Of a stretch of 64,000 bases of DNA, positions 1-11,642 are shown one piece after another. The stretch's first letter is position 1. Each line of letters starts with the position of its first letter. This DNA comes from Clarkia xantiana subsp. parviflora (lineage: Eukaryota; Streptophyta; Magnoliopsida; Myrtales; Onagraceae): positions 33,930,756-33,994,755 of the forward strand of contig JAPTYO010000009.1 of assembly GCA_036873135.1 (NCBI GenBank). The letters run 5' to 3'. Below the pieces are notes generated by a model. It worked only from the letters and a program-made list of their open reading frames with translations, was not told the DNA's origin and searched no databases. Position numbers and translations under genes: made by a program.

Positions 1-2
1 GG

Positions 3-171
3 GGAGATGCATTGTTGACTGCCACTCATATAGTAATCATTGTTCCAACAAAAGCGGTAGACAAGACAGCATATGAGCTATGGACTGGAAGAGAGTTAGA
101 CATTACCAGGTTGCGACCGTGTGGTTGCGCGGCCTATACACCTACAACTGACAACCATTCTAGAATATAAA
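3..171 (+). pseudogene. Ty1/copia integrase C-terminal relic
   Basis: Reading frame 3 is open from the window edge to a stop at 169-171. It has the plant copia integrase pattern ALLTATHIV, VPTKAVDKTAYELWTGRE, then a region ending CGCAAYTPTT. In copia integrases this block lies just after the catalytic core. It is on the plus strand, opposite to the large copia element that follows, and nothing recognisable continues after the stop. I read it as a remnant of an older, separate insertion. The rest of it may lie left of the window. Confidence 0.7.
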
Positions 172-375
172 TAATCTGGGTGGCTACCCCGCACTTTGCG
201 TGGTAGTAAATAGTAAAATTAATTTAATCGTAGTTCATTTCGTTATTTTATATGTTTAATTAATTGTTTATAATGCATAGTGTAAAAATTGTTTAAATTA
301 TAAGTAATTATTAAGTGAATAATATTAAAATATTTTTTACATATTTATTTTATTAAATATATACACATTTTTCAC

Positions 376-437
<62 letters not shown>

Positions 438-1370
438 ATAGAAAATAATTTTTATATGAATTATATTAATAAAATGTATTATTTGCAATTAATGGATAAT
501 TATTTGATAAATATTATTTAATTATAAATTAGACAATATCAGAAAGAAAAAAAGTATATATATTAATATATTTGATAGTCAATTAGTGTTAAATGGTAGA
601 GTATTAAAATATACATTTACTTATACATAAAGTTTATTCAAGTCGTTCAAAATAATTTTTGTGATATTTATATGTATCGTATTATCACAAATATTAAATT
701 GAGTGTAAGTGTTTTAATAATTAACTAAATAAATATTACTTTTGTTTGGATGAAGTAATATTATAGAAGAAAGATGTTTCACTTTCATTAAAAAGTCATC
801 TATGAATATTATTAGTAGTTAACTTATCCATGCTTTTCGCAGAGTATAAAAAGTTTATCTTTATTCTTATTATATAAATTTAGAAATTGTGTGTATCAAT
901 AAGTACAAAATAAATAATTGTATGTATCAAAATATAAAAGAATCTTTGGTAATTAGTTTCTGGTATAAAATGTCATTAATATTTAATAATAATATAGTAT
1001 TTATTATCATTACCGTTATTTATTTAATGGAAATTCAATGTGGACAAAGGGGTATTATATTTTATCATTAATAGAATATTGGCATAATTAATTAACTTAT
1101 TTGTTTTGCCGTGGATGAAGGGGTAATTTATCATTATTTATTTAATAGTAATTCAATATAGACAAAGGTTTAATTACTTTATTAATAGTAATTTAATTAC
1201 CTTATTAATTTATTTATTCGTTAAATTACCTTCCTTAATTTCTAAGATTTTATTATGATGAAGATTTGAAGGAATTAAACCAATTAATCAAAACATCATT
1301 TTACTATATTAACTCATTATTATACTTAATATTTACATACATTTTCTTAGTTTGTAAAAAGAATAAATTA
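172..1370. other. AT-rich flanking DNA, no gene seen
   Basis: Very AT-rich DNA with many short homopolymer and TA runs and stops in all frames. The only longer reading frame (60 codons near 889) is low complexity and matches no family I know. This is the flank into which the copia element inserted. Positions 1371-1375 (AAATT) directly before the LTR should be the left copy of its target duplication. Confidence 0.6.
379..430. repeat. (AT)n microsatellite
   Basis: About 26 uninterrupted AT dinucleotides. Likely length-polymorphic. Confidence 0.95.
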
Positions 1371-1375
1371 AAATT

Positions 1376-1583
1376 TGTTATGAAACATACCAAAGACAAG
1401 AGAAATATGATATGAAGAGAGTAAATTGGGATGTCTTATTCTCATGTACAAGAGCCCTTTATATAGGGTTACACATTCTTGAAGAACAAGAATAATTAAT
1501 ACAAGGAAAGTGTAAATATGAAAGTTGATATATACATAAATATTGAACATCCATTTAATTCTCTAAAACATATATTCATAACA
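1376..1583 (-). repeat. Copia 3' LTR
   Basis: 208-bp LTR bounded by TGTTATGAAAC and ATTCATAACA, so it has the standard TG...CA ends. The first 46 bp match the partial 5' LTR at 59616-59662 almost exactly. It is followed on the minus strand by a purine-rich PPT. Confidence 0.88.
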
Positions 1584-1595
1584 CTCCCCATTGGA
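1584..1595 (-). other. Copia polypurine tract
   Basis: The minus strand reads TCCAATGGGGAG directly upstream of the LTR start TGTTATG. This is the expected place for plus-strand DNA priming during reverse transcription. Confidence 0.75.
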
Positions 1596-1610
1596 TGTTT
1601 ATAAGGGAAT

Positions 1611-1770
1611 TGTGCCTCGTTAAAACCTTACTAGAAAAAACCCTGTGGGAAAAAATCTAATAAGGAAAAAGAGTACACAATTATTGATCCCTTTTGTAAG
1701 TTGTCTCGTTAAAAACCTTACCAGGAAAACCCGATGGGACAAAACCTTGGCTAAGGGAAAAAGAGTGCAG
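1611..1770 (-). repeat. Direct duplication in copia 3' UTR
   Basis: Two diverged copies, about 88 bp apart, of a block containing CTCGTTAAAA, CCTTAC and a TGGGACAAAA-like run (near 1615 and 1703). It lies between the pol stop (1803-1805) and the PPT, with no coding potential. Confidence 0.6.
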
Positions 1771-1802
1771 CGCTTATAGATTCTCCCCCTGATCACATAA
1801 TC

Positions 1803-3240
1803 TCTTTTAGTCGACGCAATCCAATTTTGTTCACCAGTCTCTCGAATGTCGCAGTTGGTAAAGCCTTCATGAATAAATCTGCTAGATTATCACTGGAACG
1901 GACTTATTGGATGTTGATGTCGCCTTTCTTCTCAAGATCATGGGTGAACAATAGTTTAGGGGAAATGTGCTTCGTCCTGTCTCCTTTGATGTAGCATTCC
2001 TTCATCTGAGCAATACATGCTGCATTATCCTCATACAATATAGTAGGTACCTTTTCATCTAAAGGTAAGTTGAACATCTTCTGGATATGGTGCGTCATCG
2101 ATCTTAACTAGACACACTCCCGGCTTGCCTCATGCAATGCGATTATCTCTGCGTGGTTTGAGGATGCAGCTGCTAATGATTGCTTCATTGACCGCCATGA
2201 TATAGCTGTACCGCCACATGTGAATAAATAACCTGTTTGAGATCGACCCTTATTTGGGTCAGATAAATACCCTGCATCTGCAAAACCAATTAATCCAGAT
2301 ATTGAATTATTTTGATAAAATAAACTCATGTCATTCGTTTCTCGAAGATATCGGAATATCTGTTTAACTCCATTCCAGTGTCTTTGTGTTGGAAAAGAGA
2401 TGAATCTTGCTAATAAGCTTATAGCAAATGAGATATTGGGCCTCGTGTAATTTGCAAGATACAATAGTGCTCCCACAGCACTAAGATAAGGTACTTCAGG
2501 ACCAAGGGGTTCTTCATTACTCACGAAGGCGGAAAATATCTTTATCAACATTTAGCGACCTTACAACCATCGAGGTACTCAATGGATGTGCTTTATCCAT
2601 GTAGAATCGCTTTAACACCTTATCTATGTAATATGATTGATGGACGAATTCCATCTTTCAAGTGCTCAATTTGTAAGCCAAAACAAAACTTTGTTTTTCC
2701 AAGGTCTTTCATTTCAAATTCTTTTGTCAAGCAATTTACTGTGTCTTGAAGCTCTTCAGGAGTTCCAATAATATTTAAATCATCAACATACATATCAATA
2801 ATTACGAACTTTGGACCAGATCACTTTATGAAGACACGTGGACATATTTGATCATTCTTATACCCCTCTTTTAGCAAATATTCACTAAGACGATTATACC
2901 ACATTCGTCCAGATTGCTTTAGCCCATACAACGATTTATTTAATTTGATTGAGCAGCTTTCCCGGGAATTTTTGCATGCTTCAGGCATCTTAAATCCTTC
3001 AGGGATTTTCATGTAGATTTCACTATCTAATGAGCCATATAAATAGGCCGTAACAACATCCATTAGACGCAAATCAAGCTTTTCAGTTACTGCCAAACTT
3101 ATAAGATATCTGAAGGTAATTGCATCCACCACTGGAGAGTAAGTCTCCATATAATCAACGCCAGGCCTCTACGAAAATCCTTGTGCAACCAATCTTGCTT
3201 TATATCTGACGATTTCATTATTCTCGTTTCTTTTTCGCAC
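1803..3240 (-). pseudogene. Copia reverse transcriptase-RNase H, broken
   Basis: C-terminal part of copia Pol. From right to left it shows the RT start (METYSPV, DVVTAYLYGSL), the KSLYGLKQSGRMWYNRL block, the catalytic MYVDDLNIIGT at about 2775-2800, the tether GPEVPYLSAVGALLYLANYTRP, and RNase H with GFADAGYLSDPNKGRSQTGY and EDNAACIAQ. The stop is at 1803-1805. A TGA at about 2818 interrupts RT just before YVDD, and further stops or shifts lie near 2560-2650, 2100 and 1900. The YVDD motif is intact, but no full-length protein can be made. RT and RNase H copy the element RNA into DNA. Confidence 0.88.
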
Positions 3241-3919
3241 AAAAACTCATTTGTACCCGACTGGCTTAATTCCTTCAGGCGTCTGGACTATAGGTCCAAA
3301 TACTTCACGCTTGTTTAGTAAAGTTAATTCAGCTTGAATTGCATCTTTCCATTTTGGCCAATCATCTCTCTGTTTGCATTCTTCAACAGATTTTGGTTCC
3401 AGATCCTCTTCTTGTCATAGAATTTCACAAGCAACATTATATGCAATGACGTTGTCGACAACTGTATATTTTCGGTTCCATCTTTTTCCAGAATGGACAT
3501 AACTTACTGAGATCTCATCATTATCAACATTATCTTCAGGTACCTGAACCTTCTCAAAGGTTTTTTTTTTTCGTTTGTTATGTCATTTTCTTCTTCTGAG
3601 GCAGTTACCTCCATAATACTGCCATTTTCAGTTGTTGCTCCTTTTCTTTTTCTAGGATTTTTATCCTTGGAACCGATTGGTCTCCCTTGCTTTTGGCGGG
3701 GATTGCTTTCTTTTGCACTTAAAGATTGACCTACTGGGACATCAATTCTAATCGGAGCATTTTAAGCTGGTATATGAGATTTAGTAACTCGTTTGGGGTC
3801 AGTAAATGCATATGGCAGTTGATTGGCAATGTTTTGTAAATGAATTATATTTTGCACTTCATATTCAAATTGATTTGTGCGAGGATCTATTAAGATAATG
3901 CCAATGTATTCCAATCAAT
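3241..3919 (-). pseudogene. Copia Pol linker between integrase and RT, degraded
   Basis: The minus strand still shows short basic, Ser/Pro-rich stretches (for example around RPIGSKDKNPRKRKGA, 3630-3690) typical of the weakly conserved tail between integrase and RT. Frames change repeatedly and stops are frequent. A run of nine or more T at about 3560 coincides with one frame change. Confidence 0.6.
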
Positions 3920-5290
3920 CTATTTTACCAGCTCCTTATTTTCTCCCCCTAATGCTGGAAAATCTGACTCATTGAAGTGACAATCAGCAAATCTTGCTGT
4001 GAATAAGTCTCTAGTCATTGGTTCAAGATATTTTATTATTGAAGGTGACTCATCCAACATATATTCCCACCCTTCGTTGTGGTCCCATCTTCGTGCGTTG
4101 TGGTGGAGCAATTGGAACATATACCGCACAACCGAAAATTCTTAGATGGGAAATATATGGCTCCTGACCAAAAGCCAACTGTAACGGGGAGAATTTATGA
4201 TAACCGGTTGGCCTGATGCGCAAAAGTGCTGCTGCGTGCATAATAGCATGCCCCCATGCTGATACGGGGAGCTTTGTTCTTATCAATAAAGGTCTAGCTA
4301 TTAATTGAAGGCGCTTTATAAGTGATTCTGCTAGACCATTTTGTGTATGAACATGCGCGACTGGTTGTTCAACAATTATTCCAGTTGCCATACAATAATC
4401 ATTAAAGGCCTGTGATGTAAATTCACCAGCATTATCAAGACGAATCTTCTTTATTATTGTAAAGTCTGGGAATTGTGCTCTCAATTTAATCATCTGAGCA
4501 AGCAATCTTGCAAATGCTAAATTTCTGGTAGACAATAAGCACACATGGGACCATCTTGTTGATGCATCTATCAAAACCATAAAATATCATAATGGTCTAC
4601 ATAAAGGGTGAACAGGCCCACATATATCGCCTTGTATCCTTTCCAAAAACATAGGGGACTCAAACCCAATTTTAGCATGTGAAGACCTTGTAATTAATTT
4701 GCCTTGAGAACAAGCAGCACAAGAGAACTCTTTAAATTGCAGAATCTTTTGGTTCTTCAATGGGTGTCCATGTGAATTTTCTATTATCTTTCGCATCATA
4801 TATGAACCGGGATGGCCTAACCGATCATGCCAAATGATAAACTCATTTGCATTGGTAAACTTCCGGTTTACTGTGTTATGTGTTTTAATTACACTTATAG
4901 TAGTGTAGTATAAACCAGATAAAAGAGCGGGCAATTTCTCCAAGATACATTTATTACCCGACTTAATTGTAGTAATATATAGATATTCATTCTTTCCATC
5001 ATTCATAGTCTCAATATGATAGTCATTTTGGCGGATATTTTTAAAACTCAGTAAATTTCTTTGAGACTTTCTGCAATAAAGTGCATCATTTATTTCCAAA
5101 TTTGTTCCTCCGGCCATTAACAAATTGGCTTTTCCACAACCTTCGATCAAATTTGTAGTACCTGATATAGTAGTAATATAACCATTTCTCATCTTCAGGT
5201 GAGAAAAATATTTGGCATCTCTTAATATAGTATGCGTACTTGCGCAATCTGCAAGACATATATCCTCATGAACGTTCTTGGATTCAATTC
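3920..5290 (-). pseudogene. Copia protease end, GAG-pre-integrase and integrase, broken
   Basis: From the right: a protease-like patch (CLADCASTHTIL at about 5220-5260), then the integrase zinc-binding region (WHDRLGHPGSYMMRKII ... CAACSQGKL), then the catalytic core with D in GDICGP, D in RLDNAGEF and E in NGLAESLIKR, then FGCAVYVPIAPPQRTK. A TGA at 4587-4589 replaces what is normally an Arg codon just inside the core, and the frame shifts at about 4060-4130. The protease motif reads DCAS rather than the usual D-S/T-G, so that site is probably dead too. Integrase joins the cDNA to host DNA. Confidence 0.87.
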
Positions 5291-5698
5291 ATGATTGCGA
5301 AATATCCATATTCTTCATAAAGAAAATAAATGAAGTAAATAAATACTGAAATAAAATGTTGAATAGTAAATAACTGAAATAAAATGCGGTATAATAAATA
5401 ACTGAAATAAACTTAAATAAAATGCAGTATAATAAATAACTGAAGTGAAGTGCGGTAAAATAAATAAATAAATAACTGTAATAAAAATGCGATATAATAA
5501 ATAATAAGTAAATGCATAAATAAAATTCTCGATCTTCTGGATCGTTTTATTCATAATATAGGTCTTTATAATGATGTGCAGTACATGAGGAAAATAAATA
5601 GGATCTTTATGACCCTTTATTCATTCATTGGATCAAAATTTATTATGATATTTCTTGACTCTTTATTCTATTACAAAGAGATAGCATTCTCATATATT
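5291..5698. repeat. AT-rich tandem expansion between copia gag and protease
   Basis: Imperfect tandem repeats built around AAATAACTGAAATAAAATGC and TAATAAATAA (about 5310-5530), followed by AT-rich spacer. The 79-codon open frame here is made only of the repeat. It lies between the end of gag (5699) and the first protease residues, and looks like a repeat expansion or insertion after the copia died. Confidence 0.6.
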
Positions 5699-6683
5699 TT
5701 ATTTTTCCTCAATAAAATCTGCAACATCTAAATTGGTAATAGTATCAAGACCATTGTAAATATCAGCATCATTGTTGTAGACGAGATTTGCTTCAGCACT
5801 TGCACATTTATTGACTTCACCATTGGGAATGGTTAAATTTGCTTCAGCATTGATTCCTTTCTTGGAATTTTGATAGAGAGTAACAAAGTGCTTAGGTGTA
5901 CGACATATACGTGCCCAGTGATTTTTCAAACCGCATAGGTGACATGCATTGCCACTGCCTCTAGAAGGATTGCTTCTGGAACCCTCCTTGTATTCTTGCA
6001 TATTGTTGTTGCGGTAATTATTTCCTCCCCTGCCACGCCCACTCCCACGCCCACCTCCACGACCACGACCTCTACCACGATTTGGACCAAGATAATTTTT
6101 GAAATTTTGACCTCCGGACGAATTATTATTACGAGTTATTGCTGCATTCGCTTCTGGGAGTGCAGCGGATCCACTTGGGCGGGCCACGTGATTTTTCATC
6201 AAAAACTCGTTATTTTGCTCAGCCACAAGGAGGCATGAAATCAATTCAGAATATTTCTTAAAACTTTTTTCTCGATATTGTTGTTGTAACAACACATTAG
6301 AGGCATGAAAAGTTGAAAATGTTTTTTTCCAGCAAGTACTCATCAGTTATCTTTTCTCCGCATAATTTTAATTGAGAACTTATTTTGAAAATTGCGGAAT
6401 TGTATTCACTTACGGTTTTAAAATCTTGGAACCGTAAGTGCATCCAATCATAACGAGCTTTAGGGAGAATCAATGTTTTTTGGTGCTCGTACCTTTCTTT
6501 TATATGATTCCATAATTCAAGAGGGTCTTTGACGGTGAGGTATTCCGCCTTTAAGCCTTCATGCAAGCGGTGACAGAGAAATATCATTGCTTTCGCTTTG
6601 TCTTGACTCGATACTTGTCCGTCTTTTTAAATAGCATTGCCTAGACCCCTGTCTAGGTGTATCTCAGCATCAAGCACCCATCC
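5699..6683 (-). pseudogene. Copia gag, main part
   Basis: Continues copia gag after the element A insertion. The first residues to the left of A are WVLDAEIHLD, then GLKAEYLTVKDPLELWNHI and the capsid-like region to about 6310, where the frame shifts. The second frame (5699-6343) has a Gly/Arg-rich basic tract (about 6010-6085) and a CX2CX4HX4C zinc knuckle, CHLCGLKNHWARIC (about 5900-5945), which binds RNA. A TAA at about 6627 is a further lesion. Together with 38117-38181 this is the whole gag. Confidence 0.85.
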
Positions 6684-7366
6684 TGTTGGATCACGGTGGA
6701 ACTCCGGTACGGACTTTGACGGTAATCCTAGCTCCTTTGCTCCACGCAATCCTGCAAGAGGGGATAGACCGGGCGGTGACCCAGAATCCCTCTCCGATGC
6801 TTAAATGAGTATCTCGTGTGACTGGCAAGCAGTAATCTCAAAGTGTATTGAATTCAACGTAAGTATTCTGAGGTGATCTCCTGCCCTTTTATAGGCAAAG
6901 AGATGCCTCAGGTACCTGGCGAACCGTTGGGGGTGGTTAGCCCGTATCCCGCGTATCTCGGATGTGATCTCGCGTATCTCAGCCATGCCCCGCGTATCTC
7001 GGCCACGCTCCGTGTATCTTAACCACGTTCCGCGTATCTTGGCCACGCCCCGCATATCTTTGGCCTTATCCTCTGATAATCGAGTCCCGACTCCCGTCGG
7101 GGACTCCAGAGTTATCTCGTTGTGTCACCGCTCGGGGCCCCTCGTCATCGTGACAGGGCCAATCATTCTCAGGGATTCATCATCGGGGCCTACTTAAAGG
7201 CTTCTCATCGGGAGCTTCCAGCTCCACTGTCGGGACCTTGCCTTGTCGGGACTCCCTTCGTCGGGACCCTTCTCCTAGGTCATCTTGACCTTCATTTTGG
7301 GCCTGGTGGGCCTGTTTGCCATTTCCTCCCCGTTAAAGGGCCTGACGGCTGTAATCGAACCCATCA
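6684..7366 (-). repeat. Element A 3' LTR
   Basis: 683-bp LTR. A TATA box on the minus strand (TATAAAAG) lies at 6886-6893. Short degenerate repeats of the type CGTATCTCGGCCACGC occur at about 6950-7060. This uninterrupted copy is the empty-site reference for the D insertion: it reads CCCCTCGTCATCGTGAC where the 5' LTR is split by D. Confidence 0.93.
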
Positions 7367-7378
7367 TTTGCCCCCAAG
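7367..7378 (-). other. Element A polypurine tract
   Basis: The minus strand reads CTTGGGGGCAAA directly before the 3' LTR. The same tract is found in F and C. Confidence 0.8.
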
Positions 7379-7750
7379 ACATGAGGGACTTTTAGTTCGT
7401 CGTGTCTTCCAACTCCCGATCTTCCGATGCTGGAGTCGGGGATCTTTCCCTTGGTTTAGTTACTCAATTATCAGTCTTCTCCTTCACGTTTCCTCAATGT
7501 TTTGTGGATAACTGTTAAATCCTAGGGGTCTCCTCGGTTCCCCAGTGCATTAAATGCAGTAAATAATGGAGTGACGTTTTCAGCCCACGTGCCTGATTTT
7601 TCGCGCCTGTCCTTTTCTGAAAAGTGCTTTCCAGGCCGTTTCATCATTACGTCCGTTGTCCTTCTGCACGTTTCATCTCAACGGTCCAGATTAAGACTCT
7701 TCGACTTCGACGACTCGGATCGAAGTGTCCTTTCAACCATCTTCTTCGAC

Positions 7751-7757
7751 TATAAAA
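7751..7757 (+). promoter_or_regulatory. TATA box of antisense gene aORF-A
   Basis: TATAAAA on the plus strand, about 174 bp before the aORF start codon and outside the LTR. F and C have TATAAAA at nearly the same distance (172 and 161 bp), which supports a real promoter. It is separate from the LTR promoter, which fires the other way. Confidence 0.65.
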
Positions 7758-7930
7758 CCCTAGCCATGGTCATAATTTAACTTTTACCGTCTTCGAATTC
7801 TCAAGAGCTCTCTGTGATTCCTCTGCGACTCCTCTGCGATTCCAAGCTCTGTGATTTCGAAGGTCTTTGGAGTTTCTCCAATCATCTTTCCGGCGACGTT
7901 TCGTTCATCTCCTTCAACCTCTACTTCATC

Positions 7931-10642
7931 ATGTCTGGTAAGGGATTCCCCTTTGTTGCTTGTTCGTCTTTTCCTTTTTTATAGCTTTCCAAGAGTCCCA
8001 CTGTATTTTCTTGCCATGGTTGCTTTTCAGACAGCGGTTCCAGCTCTGAGGGGAGAAAACCCTTTAATTTTGATTATGCTCCAAATGAGATCTCCAATAC
8101 TGCTTATGATGCAGCCCTCCGAGAGGGTTGTATTACCATCACCTGGGAACCTCGTTTCCCGTATCCTTGGCCTCGCCCCTCGAGTAACCCTGAGGTTACT
8201 CGTCCCCAGAAAGGGGAGGTATTTGTCTCTACGGGACAAGTATCAGCGGGGATCAGATTCCCCTTTTGCGGTAATCTGGTCGAGATGTGCCAGCATTACA
8301 AGACACATCCCACCACCTTTTCTCCCCATGCCATCCGTCTCTGGAACGCCTTTCAAGTCCTTTGCTTCCGACAGAAGTGGGTCTACAGCCTCCAGCTCTT
8401 CAGAACCTTTTATGGGATGAAGTGCAATGAGGCGGGGGTTTGCGCCTTCTACCCTCGGATGCCTAAGTGGAGTAAGCAGCAGCTTGCCCGATGTGGTTGG
8501 ACCAATGACACCTGGAAGGTGGTCAAGGGTCGGGGACTCTTGGTTGATACAGGGTCCGACAACAGTAGCTGGAAGAAGAGCTACTTCTTTATCCGACACT
8601 CTTCGATTCCCTGGCCTCGATGGGAGGTGGCGGCGGACCCTCCGCCTGCTTTCCATACTTACGCCGACGAGGATTTTGAAACTCTCCAACTTATCCAGCT
8701 TTATCGGTGGGGGGAGTCTTACACTCCCCTCAACGCCAACTCTCTTGTGGAGCGGGACCTGGTGCACGCCGGAATCCGACTCCTTGATATTGTCTCTGGG
8801 GGGAAGCTCTTCGACGGCCCTTCTAATATGGTCCCTTGGGTAAACTTCTAACTCTTCTTTGTTTACTATTTGCAGCCAAGAAGGTATCTGTGCTGACCGA
8901 TCTATTCCTTAAGCAGGGGGAGACTGATGCTGTCCGCCCCTCGCGGAAGAGGAAGTCCGCCAAGAAGGCTGCTGCTCGGTCGGGGTCTCCTTCAGCGGAG
9001 CAACCCAAGCGGAAGCGGGTGGATCTGGACCAGCTTTTTGATGTCCAGAATGCTGAAGAAGGTAAAAAGCTCCGACTTGCTATAAAATCATACAGGAGGA
9101 TGGTCCCGAAGGATTTGATACCTTCAACCAAAGAGGCCCGCATTGCTGACGTTAATCAGATCCTTCGAGGCGAAACTCCACGCGTTCTGAAGGCGGGCTA
9201 TTATCATTTTCGTGGGAAGGATCAATATGTCTCCCGACGTATCATTTGGTGTAAGAATCCCGATGAACTTCCTGACTACATTTCTGAAGCTTCTCATCCT
9301 CCAGGTGCAGGTCGCTCGGGAGCTCCATCAGGTGCCGCAGCTTCCGCGGACACACCGTCTTCAGCGGGGTGCCTTCCTCAGCTGGAGAGAAGGCACCGAC
9401 TGGCGAACAATTTCGTCAGGTGGAAACCTTGGACTCCTCCGAGGAGACTGACGAGGGTGGCTCCCTTCGTCAGCGTCGGAAGACGGGGCAATCCCCCTTG
9501 AAACCAACCCCTCAGGGGCCGCCTCCTTCATCTTCTCCGCAGCAGCGGCAGCCCTCACCCATCCATGACTTCACTCCTTCCCCTGTTCGGGCCGAGACGG
9601 AGGCATGCCCTTCCACTCATTGTCCTCTTTCTCCTCTTGCTCTGGATGGGAACTTCTACAAGCCCTTCGATTCTTCACAAGAGAATGCCCCCTGGACTCC
9701 TATCCAGACGCTTCAAGGAGTCCCTCTCACACAAGGAGAGCAGGACCGGGAGCTGGCCCTGCATCTGCTGGCAGGCTTGATCCTGCCTACTATGCGGTAT
9801 CCGATTTGCCTCAATCGGACGCACATGCAGCGGGATGTCAGGGATATGGCCATGCGCCGTATACAGGTAAGACTTCGCTTCTTTCTTTTTGATGATAAAT
9901 CGGGTCGTTTGTCCATTAACACTTTTCCTTCTTATTGCAGGAGCTCGGGGACTTCAACCGCCTCATCGGGTATGTCATTGCCTACGATGAGTCCCGGGAG
10001 CGGGACCGAGGGATCCGTGAGCAGCTTCAGGAGGATCTCAAGGCCTCCCATTCTTCGCGGAGAAAGCTTGTCAAGGAACAGGCTGTCCTCAATCAGAAGG
10101 TTCGGGACCTCCAGCAGCAGATCGGGGATTTCGAGGGGCTCTTGAGGCAAGAGCGGCAGGAGCGGGAGGCAGCTGTGGACAGGCTGACCCAGGAGAAGAA
10201 GGCTGCCGAGGACAAACTGGTCCTCGAGAGGAAGGCTCTAGAGGAGCAAATCGCGGGATTTCCTGCGCAGCTGGCTGAAGCGGAGGTGAAGGGTCGGGAG
10301 GACTATCGGAGGTCCGAGGACTTTCAAGCCGATGCCATGAAGTTCTTTGGCGCGGAGGTGGAGAACACTCTCTTCAACGCGGTTGAGGAGCTCCACCTGG
10401 AGTACGGGGACGCTATCAATTTCGACAAGTCTCCCTCCCTCGCTCCCTTTGCGAAGAAGTATTTTGCTCTTTCCGAGGAGAGTGATGGGGGGAGTACCCC
10501 CGTAATTGTCGAAGACGCTTCTGAACTTCCAAGTGCGGACGCCCCGATAGCCAATCCTCCCGAAGCCAACCCTGTGGATCCTTCTGTTACCGACTCCGCG
10601 GACCCAGCTGCTGCCAACGCTGCCGACAAGGAACAAGCTTGA
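7931..10642 (+). pseudogene. aORF-A: antisense 'putative gypsy type transposon' protein
   Basis: Plus-strand gene facing gag-pol. Exon 1 is 7 coding bases (7931-7937, ATGTCTG) with donor GTAAGG; exon 2 begins at 8031 after TTTTCAG. Exon 2 carries the conserved domain (LREGCIT, WEPRFP, GIRFPFCGNLVEM, TFSPHAIRLWNAF), which resembles the Pfam family named putative gypsy type transposon. A short GT-AG-like segment (8840-8875) follows, then a Lys/Arg-rich part with a conserved TPRVLKAGYYHF block. An intron at 9867-9940 precedes a C-terminal exon (9941-10642) predicted to be coiled coil (many Gln/Glu/Leu/Arg) and ending in EQA. Lesions: a stop in the 8840 segment and a frame change at about 9300-9370. 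Role unknown; homologues are in F, C and E. Confidence 0.8.
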
Positions 10643-10741
10643 ATGTTTACTTTTAGAGTCCTTGTATCTTCTTCTCTTTTGTCGTCGTCGGGCCCTTGAG
10701 CCCTTATCAATATCAGACTTCTTTAGTTCCGATTCTTTCGT

Positions 10742-11640
10742 TGCACTTCTCCGAGTGACTTTTACTATACGTGCTTAGGTCGAAACCTCGACACTTAAGA
10801 CATTCTCGCACGTCCTTCTCGATGATTTAATAACTTGTCCCACTTAAGGCGACTTAGTTCCGTGCATCACTTAAGAAGACTTAATTATTACTTAGGATAA
10901 ACCTAAAGATCGTGCACCACTCAAGGTGACTTAGTATCGTGCACCACTCAAGGCGACTTTTTGATACTTAGAATAAATCTAAGGATTGTGCACCACTCAA
11001 GGCGACTTAGTCCCGCGCATCACTTAAGACGACTTTTGGATACTTAGAATAAATCTAAGCATTGTGCACCACTCAAGGCGACTTAGTCCCGTGCATCACT
11101 TAAGACGACTTAATTATTACTTAGGATAAACCTAAAGATCGTGCACCACTCAAGGCGACTTAGTATCGTGCACCACTCAAGGCGACTTTTTGATACTTAG
11201 AATAAATCTAAGGATTGTGCACCACTCAAGGCGACTTAGTCCCGCGCATCATTTAAGACGACTTTTGGATACTTAGAATAAATCTAAGCATTGTGCACCA
11301 CTTAAGGCGACTTTTCTCGTGCACCACTTAAGGCGACTTTTCTCGTGCACCACTTAAGGCGACTTTTCTCGTGCACCACTTAAGGCGACTTTTCTCGTGC
11401 ACCACTTAAGGCGACTTTTCTCGTGCACCACTTAAGGCGACTTTTCTCGTGCACCACTCAAGGCGACTTTGACACTTAGCATAAATCTAAGGACAACTCT
11501 TATTGGAAGCAACCTCTTTATTGATGGCATAAAATTGGCTTACATCGAATTAAACGATAAACAGCATACACCACTTAAGGCGATTTTTACATCGGGCACC
11601 ACTTAAGGCGACTTTATCGGGCACCACTTAAGGCGACTTT
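10742..11640. repeat. Element A 3'-UTR tandem repeat block
   Basis: Variants of TGCACCACTTAAGGCGACTT. The first part has a higher-order repeat of about 229 bp (compare 10881 with 11110). From about 11296 to 11460 it becomes a clean 26-bp tandem repeat of six to seven copies. It sits exactly between the 3' ends of the converging pol and aORF genes. Tat-lineage elements are known for such hypervariable 3' repeats, which can seed satellite DNA. Confidence 0.88.
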
Positions 11641-11642
11641 CT

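Noticed and set aside
889..1071. 60-codon frame in the AT-rich flank
   Set aside because: Low complexity (Ile/Asn/Lys/Phe-rich), consistent with chance in AT-rich DNA.
5315..5554. 79-codon hydrophobic ORF between copia gag and protease
   Set aside because: Encoded by AT-rich tandem repeats; no start context and no known protein.
7931..10642. Calling aORF a DNA transposase because of the family name
   Set aside because: The name only reflects its finding in gypsy elements. I see no DDE or other transposase catalytic pattern and no terminal inverted repeats.
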